Source: Symsagittifera roscoffensis (lineage: Eukaryota > Xenacoelomorpha > Acoela > Convolutidae). Taken from it: a stretch of 64,000 nucleotides of DNA. Numbering within the stretch: position 1 is the first letter of the stretch; each line of letters opens with the position of its first letter. The position numbers and the translations under genes are program-made. Below the pieces are notes generated by a model that searched no databases, had not been told where the DNA came from, and saw nothing but the letters and a program-made list of their open reading frames with translations. Shown here in pieces: positions 27,401 to 31,956 of the stretch. The DNA lies in the NCBI RefSeq assembly GCF_963678635.1, contig NC_087066.1, forward strand, positions 57,182,312-57,246,311, written 5' to 3'.

Positions 27401-28607
27401 TAATAACGCTTGCTAACCACTAGCGTTATCACATTACGGGTGCAAAAACCCATAGCAATCTACGTTGTCGCTGTCTTCTAGGAATACAATCTACGCAGGC
27501 ATATAGGTCAGTAGGAAGCGAAGCTCTACTAGCTCACGGTAATTTGAGAGGCTAAAACTCGGAAGGACTTATGTCAGACATAATAAATGCTGAAAACTGA
27601 CCTTTGCTGACGGCTGCACTGCTTTTGCTGGTCTCCTTTTTCTTTTTAGGAGTTTTTTGTTTAACTTCAGTGGGAGGTTTGAATGATTGTATCGTGACAT
27701 TTTCCTCAATCAGTCCCTCGTTTATGTAACTTGGGGCCTCTTCCTGTACAACCTCTACTTTTGATTTTTGGGCCTGTTTTGCAGCATTTTTCGCACTAAA
27801 ATAAGCGGGGTGCTTTTTTCAATTTTGGGAACATTTTTAAACATTTGAGTCTATCAAATATCGTTTAAATTGCATGAGCTGTTAAATTTTTTCACATATT
27901 CGAACAAGGATAGCCGACTGGTTCCAAGAAGCACAATGTACCGACCATTATGAGTAAAGTTTAAATATATCCAAAAAAAAATAGAAAAAAATATTCTCAT
28001 ACTTTTCTTTTCTTTAATTTTGGCAAATGGCGATTGAATGAGGGAAAAACTGCTGAAATTGTATAGATAATTTAAAAAAAGATGGAACTCAGTTTTGTCA
28101 AATTGGTTTGACAATCGAAAAAGTTCGGATGAGTTTTTCTCTACACAGACAACTTTAGCTGTAAATTCTCTAATATGATAATACACATTGAGGTAGTCAA
28201 CATCGGAAAAAAATACACACCGAACGCCATAGTTTTTTCCTCCACTTCGTGAAAAGGTCGAAAGAACAGGCTTACTCAAAAAATATCACTATCACTTAAA
28301 TTTTCCGTGTAATTGGTCTCTAACTTTTTCGTTACTAAGCTGGAGGGATTTAAAAGAAAAAAGGCGATAATCACCGAAGTTCGTGCAGCTTTATTCACAG
28401 AGCTTACCTTTTCTTTGTCTTGCTCTTTACAGGACTTGCTTGAGGCGAATCACTTTCCATCCAGGAGTGATCATCTTGTGGCAATTGTTTGGCAACGTCC
28501 TTGTAGTTTCGCTCACGCGATATGTAAGTGACTATAGCCCATGTCACTACTGTCGATGCAGCAACAAATCCCGAGAAAATAAAGAAGGCGAAGCTGTCGT
28601 CCTCCAT
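6173..28607 (-). CDS. RRBP1 (p180)/kinectin-like ER coiled-coil membrane protein, 16 exons
   Basis: Sixteen exons read leftward, each bounded by AG and GT: 28607-28408, 27795-27602, 24086-23860, 23731-23563, 22677-22101, 19902-19752, 18897-18717, 17411-17206, 14176-13835, 13313-13128, 12856-12713, 12385-12350, 11845-10634, 7465-7349, 6720-6640, 6439-6173. They sum to 4,290 nt (1,429 aa plus stop) and every phase agrees. Residues about 7-30 form a membrane anchor, residues 60-130 are basic with a TPKKKK-type cluster, residues 130-350 are polar and low complexity, and the rest is coiled coil. This is the layout and length of vertebrate p180 and kinectin, which anchor in the ER membrane and bind ribosomes, microtubules or kinesin. 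Orthology is inferred from architecture and coiled-coil motifs; no alignment was run. The least certain point is the last exon, where a further splice at 6197 is possible. Confidence 0.85.
6640..6720 (-). CDS. exon 15: coiled coil
   Basis: 81 nt, acceptor TTTTTTACAG, donor GAAAAG/GTACAA, phase 0 on both sides. It encodes 27 residues of coil (KLAELQQQMTESS). Confidence 0.8.
7349..7465 (-). CDS. exon 14: coiled coil
   Basis: 117 nt, acceptor TTGTTAACAG, donor TACGAG/GTAAAA, phase 0 on both sides. It encodes 39 residues of coil beginning LTSKIQQTEYLLQVE and is separated from exon 13 by a 3.2-kb repeat-bearing intron. Confidence 0.8.
9830..10240 (+). repeat. repeat family R copy in intron 13
   Basis: Shows the family's landmarks in order: ATAGATGCCCTTAAA, CCAATTTGAGAAAACTGGAT, GATCACGTTTTTCGTGA (hairpin), GCTGTTCGATAGTGGAGTTT and CAAACCGCGAAAAATCAAAT. 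A second, shorter match lies at 9,060-9,220. Same orientation as the other copies. Confidence 0.55.
10634..11845 (-). CDS. exon 13: long coiled coil with 21-residue tandem repeats
   Basis: 1,212 nt (404 codons), acceptor TTTGTGTAG, donor AAACAG/GTAGGT. A normal Glu/Lys coil surrounds roughly eight and a half copies of a 21-residue repeat at about 10,985-11,505, with consensus near NEKNGIIDHLNGEV plus seven variable residues. Twenty-one residues is exactly three heptads, so copy changes keep both reading frame and coil register. Confidence 0.85.
12350..12385 (-). CDS. exon 12: 36-nt microexon
   Basis: Twelve codons (LQIENAKMKQHQ) lie between acceptor TGTTTCAG and donor CATCAG/GTTAGT, phase 0 on both sides. 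It keeps the frame and the heptad character and is missed by any ORF-length filter. Confidence 0.8.
12713..12856 (-). CDS. exon 11: coiled coil
   Basis: 144 nt (48 codons), acceptor CAATTGCAG, donor GACCAG/GTTAGT, phase 0 on both sides. It encodes heptads (EYKEKLRCLSEENELLRHD) like the C-terminal rods of kinectin and p180. Confidence 0.85.
13128..13313 (-). CDS. exon 10: coiled coil
   Basis: 186 nt, acceptor CTTGTGTAG, donor GCCACA/GTCAGT, phase 0 on both sides. It encodes DWVTLVALLE followed by charged heptads rich in Glu, Gln and Leu. The proline-rich plus-strand ORF over the same bases is its shadow. Confidence 0.85.
13400..13560 (+). repeat. fragment of repeat family R in intron 9
   Basis: Weak match to the first third of the family (GAGTTTCAAAGAAAAAACAG, then a TTTTGAATTT region). 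Degraded and incomplete. Confidence 0.3.
13835..14176 (-). CDS. exon 9: coil and conserved-looking linker
   Basis: 342 nt, acceptor TATTTTAG, phase 0 on both sides. The donor is AAT/GTACTT, weaker than the others. Heptads are followed by a Gly/Ser/Asp linker and then SPSEVGTRLKDTLMRLYPEE, a compact non-coil segment. The next exon continues in the same phase. The 3' boundary is the least certain of the internal exons. Confidence 0.75.
14240..14420. repeat. dispersed repeat shared with intron 1
   Basis: Aligns with about 28,150-28,275: AATATGATA, a GAGGTA segment, then GCCATAGTT, CACTTC and GGTCGAAA in the same order and spacing. Both copies lie in introns of the coiled-coil gene. Type unknown. 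Confidence 0.45.
14580..14820 (+). repeat. repeat family R, 5' portion, intron 8
   Basis: Carries AGATGCCCTTAAAGCTCT, AATTTATGATTGGCGC, ACTTGAGAAAAATGGATC and GAAACTAGAAATTGTTCAC. Truncated before the GCTGTTCGATAG block. Confidence 0.5.
15060..15480 (+). repeat. repeat family R, diverged copy, intron 8
   Basis: GAAGTCGATCACGTTTTTTG, TTTTGCTGTTCGAA and AAAAGTCAAACGCGAAAAAC mark the middle of the family. It ends near a CTTGCTGTCGCAAG hairpin at about 15,458. Confidence 0.45.
15690..16265 (+). repeat. repeat family R, most complete copy, intron 8
   Basis: Runs from ACAGTTGGAAAAGAGTCAAT through GATCACGTTTTTCGTGATC, GCTGTTCGATAGTGGAGTTT and the central CAAACTGCGAAAAAG block to GACCTAGGTTGGAACAAAG. 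About 575 bp, no ORF. A good reference for aligning the other copies. Confidence 0.55.
16530..16840 (+). repeat. repeat family R copy abutting the SINE-like repeat
   Basis: Contains CCTTGAAGCTCTTTGAAATT, ATCCAATTTGAGAAAACT, GATCACGTTTTTCGTGATC and GCTGTTCGATAGTGGAG. It runs directly into the tail of SINE-like copy 2. Confidence 0.5.
16800..17085 (-). mobile_element. tRNA-derived SINE-like repeat, copy 2
   Basis: On the minus strand, 16,997-16,925 shows an A box (TGGCCGAAAGG), an anticodon-arm-like GAGA/TCTC stem and a B box (GGTTCGAAGCC, one mismatch to consensus). An AT-rich body shared with 4,770-4,905 follows. Pol III-type promoter spacing supports a tRNA-derived SINE rather than a working tRNA gene. 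The upstream 17,000-17,085 is also shared. Confidence 0.6.
17206..17411 (-). CDS. exon 8: short coil then Gln/Ser-rich break
   Basis: 206 nt, acceptor ACGTTCACAG, donor AAACAG/GTACGG, phase 1 in and phase 0 out. A short coil is followed by five glutamines and a Ser/Thr/Asn/His-rich stretch, probably a flexible interruption of the coiled coil. Confidence 0.8.
18717..18897 (-). CDS. exon 7: coiled coil
   Basis: 181 nt, acceptor TTTCCTCAG, donor CGAG/GTACGA, phase 0 in and phase 1 out. It encodes heptads including LLYQISGLDEKVKAMA. Confidence 0.85.
19040..19560 (+). repeat. degraded repeat family R fragments, intron 6
   Basis: Scattered matches: GACAATTGGAAAAGAGACGA, AATTTGAGCCTGAA, CCTATATAAGAGTCTTGAC and GAAATCAAAGTCAAACCGCA. 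Apparently two overlapping degraded copies. Confidence 0.35.
19752..19902 (-). CDS. exon 6: coiled coil
   Basis: 151 nt, acceptor GATCTTAG, donor CAG/GTCTCT, phase 2 in and phase 0 out. It encodes continuous heptads (for example KLQAAESQLKKIESRNNEL). Confidence 0.85.
20384..20456. repeat. short inverted repeat, 13-bp arms
   Basis: CGTAATGTAACTG at 20384-20396 is the exact reverse complement of 20444-20456, with 47 bases between. It could be a tiny MITE or a remnant. Confidence 0.5.
21230..21610 (+). repeat. repeat family R copy, intron 5
   Basis: Begins near AACAGGTTCTGGCCGGATTC (also at 9,730-9,750) and then shows GACAGTTGGAAAAGAGTCAA, CTCAATTTGAGAAAACTGGA and GAAACTAGAACTTTTTCA. Confidence 0.5.
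22101..22677 (-). CDS. exon 5: disordered linker into first coiled coil
   Basis: 577 nt, acceptor CTCTTTAG, donor CGAG/GTTAGT, phase 1 in and phase 2 out. The first about 86 codons are basic and Ser-rich. Heptads then begin near VPAEVQKLEDELKHE and run to the motif MKKKDHQYGVLHHEK, which I consider the most p180/kinectin-like stretch of the protein. Confidence 0.85.
23563..23731 (-). CDS. exon 4: polar linker
   Basis: The acceptor TTTTCGCAG and the donor ACGG/GTGAGT bound 169 nt, phase 0 in and phase 1 out. The preceding intron is only 128 bp. The exon encodes a Ser/Glu/His-rich disordered linker starting KKLAPVET. Confidence 0.8.
23860..24086 (-). CDS. exon 3: polar linker with GEWQAVP motif
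   Basis: The acceptor CTTTTTTAG lies about 8 bases downstream (gene sense) of a 1.7-kb tandem duplication in the preceding intron. The donor is GAG/GTACGG. The exon is 227 nt, phase 1 in and phase 0 out, and encodes a polar, S/T/K-rich linker containing EGEWQAVPTK. Confidence 0.8.
24095..25752. repeat. 1.66-kb tandem duplication, copy 1 (intron 2)
   Basis: Nearly identical to 25,753-27,518 in direct orientation. It begins GCACCTGTTTTTG and ends AGGTCAGTAGGAA. The few-residue ORFs inside (73, 78 and 83 aa) are duplicated with it and show no protein features. No terminal inverted repeats. On the gene's strand its end lies about 8 bases before the exon 3 acceptor. Confidence 0.9.
25753..27518. 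repeat. 1.77-kb tandem duplication, copy 2 (intron 2)
   Basis: Same sequence as copy 1 with few substitutions, one extra about 105-bp block (about 26,537-26,641) and a small A-run difference near 27,055. The extra block is flanked by ACAAAA / AAAAATTTTATTTTTAG and may be an insertion in this copy or a deletion in the other. Confidence 0.9.
27602..27795 (-). CDS. exon 2: lysine-rich segment
   Basis: The acceptor TTATTTTAG and the donor AAAG/GTCAGT bound 194 nt, entering in phase 2 and leaving in phase 1. The exon encodes an alanine/lysine-rich start and then a basic cluster (KQKTPKKKKETSK). Basic clusters just after the anchor are typical of the p180/kinectin family. It has no ATG and is too short to stand out as an ORF. 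Confidence 0.8.
28150..28275. repeat. second copy of the intron 8 dispersed repeat (intron 1)
   Basis: Partner of 14,240-14,420; same landmarks in the same order. The 141-aa minus ORF over this region is intronic and has no recognisable features. Confidence 0.4.
28408..28607 (-). CDS. exon 1: start codon and membrane anchor
   Basis: The ATG at 28607 sits in a good context (G at -3, G at +4). It opens MEDDSFAFFIFSGFVAAS and then a single hydrophobic helix to about residue 30, followed by RER and a charged cytosolic stretch. The donor after AAAAG is GTAAGC (phase 2). The acidic start followed by one anchor helix is the p180/kinectin pattern. Confidence 0.85.
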
Positions 28608-28660
28608 TGCGAAGCCAATCTGCGTTTTCAGTCAGATCTTGCACAAAATTATCATTAAAA

Positions 28661-28690
28661 CCTGAAACTGAAAAAAAAAAAGTGATGTGT
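28661..28690 (-). promoter_or_regulatory. splice acceptor in the 5' UTR (or trans-splice acceptor)
   Basis: On the minus strand a run of eleven T is followed by CAG and then TTTCAG, 54-60 nt before the start codon of the coiled-coil gene. This is a strong 3' splice site. It implies either an unseen upstream non-coding exon or spliced-leader addition. A short upstream ATG frame (8 codons) lies between it and the start. Confidence 0.5.
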
Positions 28691-29322
28691 GAGAGAGAGA
28701 AAGGCACTTTTATTAATGTATAGACAAAGCATAATGCTTAATATACAAAATAGTGTAACTTAACAAACTATACTTTGTAGAACGTAAGAGATTAATGTGG
28801 CAGCGCTAAATTTTTGTTGACAATTGAGTTAAAGGGTTATCAATTAAACCGGAAATCACGCCAAGTATGAGCATTGCTTATTTCGACATTTGATTTTAGT
28901 TAATCTCTAGAAAATATTTTTTCAGTCTTTTTTTGAAAACACGTTGACTTAAATTAATATCCAGAATATGTGACGATAGTGAGTTCCAGTTTACAGAAGT
29001 TGTATAGAAAAAAGATTTACAGAAGAAAACAGATGAAATTTTTCCTTGAAGAACAATCATGTTATATCTCAAATTAAAATAATTATAACGGTTACAACAG
29101 AAATGGCCATTAAGTAGCACAATGTATTATAATCACGTCAAAAGTATAATAGTAACCGAGGGTCCCTTCATCACATATTTCACTTGACTCGGTGTTTTGT
29201 CAAGATCATCCAAAAGAGGTGAATAAAGACGAAGCTGAGAAAATCGGTAATCTCGGTTACATTTTCCTAGTGAAGTTTAGGAGAATAGCGAGTAAACCCG
29301 GGAAAGGGACAGTTGTATTAGA
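28691..29322. other. upstream region of the coiled-coil gene
   Basis: AT-rich; no supported gene. It would include the promoter or an upstream non-coding exon if the acceptor at 28,661 is used in cis. Confidence 0.3.
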
Positions 29323-29347
29323 ACAGAGAGAGAGAGAGAGAGAGAGA
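29323..29347. repeat. (AG)n microsatellite
   Basis: About twelve AG units. Confidence 0.9.
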
Positions 29348-29392
29348 AAGATCAATTGGAAACCAGTATACTGAAAAAAACCTTGTTGGTAA

Positions 29393-29790
29393 AAACTGAA
29401 GTTCTACCAATCTTCTAAGGAAGAAAAAACTCGCCAACACAGCAGAGGAGAACATGCAGTCAACAAAAACAGACTGAACAAATCAGACGAAAACTTTTTT
29501 CACAGAACGAAACTCTTACACAACATCGTCATCAAACACTACGAAGAATATGGGAACCAACTTGACAAAAAATCAATAAGCAAACTTTATTGGGATTACT
29601 TTGTCAGAAAATTCAATTATCTAAACAGATGCACTTGGAGAATTATCAGCAAATGCACTCACTGTAACAACTGGAAAAAACTCGAAACTCAAACTTAACT
29701 TGATGAAAACATGTAAATGACGGGACTCATAAACCCTTGGGAAGCGTGACTTCCCAGAAGCCTCAACTACTACTATTACTACTACTAAGT
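29393..29790 (+). mobile_element. LINE-like 3' remnant: ORF end, hairpin, ACT-repeat tail
   Basis: An open frame 29393-29698 (101 codons, no ATG, preceded by a stop) is rich in Lys, Asn and His and ends with a C-x2-C (KCTHCNNWKKLE). Forty nucleotides later a 7-bp hairpin TGGGAAG/CTTCCCA (29738-29756) precedes an (ACT)n-like tail at 29,766-29,788. C-terminal ORF, hairpin and microsatellite tail is how many non-LTR retrotransposons end. I cannot assign a clade. Confidence 0.45.
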
Positions 29791-30091
29791 AAAGAAACCT
29801 TGTGACTACTTATTCTGATTATGCAAAATCATTCTTTTCTGAATTCAAGTTTTTGATTCCGATACAGCAGTTAGCGCGGAAACCAGAAATTCTAAAAATG
29901 TTCAAAAATGAAGCAATTGCTGTTACAGTACTCTGATTTATCTTTCAATGGGATTTTTCAACTTTATTCTAGACGGATGAACACCACAAAGAGACCCTCT
30001 AGCCGACCGGGTGCTCTAATTAAGGCCCTCAACCAAGACCCGAGAGTGTGGTTCGGAAATTCGCCGATTGTGAAGGGTTGGGGGGTTGGCA

Positions 30092-30176
30092 TAAGCGGGA
30101 TATGACCAAAAACACTTAGATAACGCTTAGGGTTGGCCTAAGCGTTATCTAAGCGGGATAAGACCAAAAACACGTT
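30092..30176. repeat. 17-bp hairpin flanked by a direct repeat
   Basis: Perfect arms 30115-30131 and 30137-30153 enclose GTTGG. The motif AAGCGGGATA-GACCAAAAACAC lies on both sides (about 30,093-30,115 and 30,151-30,173) with one mismatch. Confidence 0.75.
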
Positions 30177-30303
30177 AAGTTATGCCAGAAACAAAACAAA
30201 AAGTAGTAGAGAACCTAAGAGAAAACCAAAAAAAAACAACCGAAAACTAAAATATTATTAAACATAAAATGGTTGAAATCAACCTGTAGCCTTTTTATTG
30301 TAC

Positions 30304-30447
30304 CTGAACTTTAGGGTTGTTGAGTATTGAAGTCCTTTATTGCTAATTTGCACTAAATCCGAAAGGGTCAGGTGATTGGAGCAGAAGACCAATCCAGCAA
30401 CCAGTCCAAGAAGCAGCAGGATGGGTGTCAAGGACAACAACAATCGA
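30304..30447 (-). CDS. possible isolated exon with a transmembrane segment
   Basis: The minus frame encodes SRLLLSLTPILLLLGLVAGL, then a short polar tail, and meets a good donor (TTCAG/GTACAA) at 30304. A possible acceptor TTAG ends at 30448; the frame is open upstream to about 30,490 without an ATG. If real, it enters and leaves in phase 2, the phase needed to join exon 2 of the coiled-coil gene. It may belong to an upstream gene cut off by the retrotransposon, or be chance. Confidence 0.3.
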
Positions 30448-30618
30448 CTAACCGGTATCGTTAGATAATTTTGTATCTTTTTGGTACAGAAAGTGCAATA
30501 TCAATTTTTTTGGAAGGGGGGCTCGACAGTGACTGCACTCTAGTGACCCTCCCTCCGAGTTAGGAGTTTCCCAGCTATGCACTTTAAATCGGATATAGAA
30601 CGGACCGTAAGGGGTATA

Positions 30619-31527
30619 TGTAACATTCGTCTACTGTAGTCACACATGAGGCTTAAGAAAAATAGGCCCTATAACCATTGCTCAAGAGTCAGGGACACTA
30701 TCTCTTGTGTTTTTCTACCTCAAATCAGTCGGAGCCAATTCGGTTCGTTTATGACATGAGACTACGACCCGTTACAGCTTAAAGGCTACTACTAAAATAT
30801 CCCCCCACTCTAGAATTAAGAACGTCCCCATACATAGGTCTCTAAATACCCAAAATACATGAACGCCGTTAAAAACCGGGTCGGAACAATCCGTTAAGTT
30901 ACTTTTTATTGGACAGTGGAACTTTGATCCATTTCAGATGGATCAACCTAAAAATCTCCTTACCTCAACATAACAATTATAAAACACACTCTATAAAACA
31001 CACTCTAAATTGGTACTCACATTGTAGCACGCTCAAGAATTGGGAGTAATTAAGTCAGTAAGCAACTCAAGAATTAAATAGTGTAACTAATTGAGTTTAA
31101 TAATTGCCAGTTTCAACAACAGGAATAAGTTTGTACTCTAGAATGCAGTTTTATGTGGACCATTGGGACACTCAAACTGTCCACCTTTCCACCGAAGGTT
31201 CACTCTGGTCCAGTTCGAATAGTTGACCAGTTGGATAATTGTCCAGTTCTCAGGAACACTCTGTCTTCTATTTCAAATAGGACAGCTCTACTCTAGATTA
31301 TTATTGTCTCGGAAATTGCGAATGGCAATTTCCTACTGATTAATCTTGCAACTTTCCCGCGATTGTCACTCGATTGTTCTTCCTTCTCTTTTTTGACTTT
31401 CAGTTATCGCGAGAAAATCGTGCATGACAGGCTCTATTCGAATTTTTGAAAAATTAAATTTCACTCCAAAATCAAGTGCTTTTTGTTTCTCTCAAGGTCA
31501 AACTTCCAAATATGACCGACTGGCACA
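30619..31527 (-). repeat. 3' LTR of E1
   Basis: 909 bp, matching 49,314-50,225 with scattered substitutions and small indels. In sense it runs TGTGCC...GTTACA. A TATA-like TTTTATAGAG / TTTATAAT cluster lies at about 30,975-31,000 and AATAAA at 30,905-30,910, giving a plausible U3-R-U5 order. Confidence 0.85.
30905..31000 (-). promoter_or_regulatory. LTR TATA-like box and polyadenylation signal
   Basis: In element sense a TATA-like sequence (about 30,998-30,975) precedes AATAAA (30,910-30,905) by about 70-85 nt, the expected order for the U3/R boundary. The AATAAA is kept in the other LTR copies. Confidence 0.4.
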
Positions 31528-31536
31528 TACTCCCCG
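31528..31536 (-). promoter_or_regulatory. polypurine tract next to the 3' LTR
   Basis: Sense CGGGGAGTA directly abuts the LTR start TGTGCC. The same sequence abuts the variant LTR at 51,528 and 58,044, which supports this LTR boundary. Confidence 0.6.
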
Positions 31537-31956
31537 GAATCGAGATCGATGTCCTCATTGCGTGCTGTTGTCTATCAGTGAATCCCCAGAAACCCGAGTG
31601 TTGCTCAAGGTACAGTGCCAGTGGTCATTTACAGAAGTTTGCAGCAGACTTAAGCTTATCTACACCCCAAAATTCACGGCCATGTAAAATTTTCACACTA
31701 TCGCTAAACAGCAATCAAAATCTGCACACACCTGCACCCTTGAATTCTCGCTTTTTAAGCCAATCATTTAAAATTTCTTTTGTCCCATTCAATCAGGAAA
31801 TTGTCATGCAGCATTTTCATTTATATAGTAAATATAGTATATTAATAACAATATTTGATTCGTTAAAATTTCTTTTTCGTGAATCCAAGTTTCACTCGGA
31901 TCCACACTCAAGCCCCCCTCCCCTCTCAAGACTCAAGATCCATTTGAACCATCCAC
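31537..31956 (-). other. 3' untranslated region of E1
   Basis: 420 bp between the last ORF and the polypurine tract. In sense it contains a second purine-rich run (GAGAGGGGAGGGGGG, about 31,913-31,928), also present in the related fragments at about 51,915 and 58,431. Confidence 0.5.

Noticed and set aside
28404-28607. A complete 67-aa membrane protein
   Set aside because: The apparent stop is created by the splice donor GTAAGC; it is exon 1 of the coiled-coil gene.
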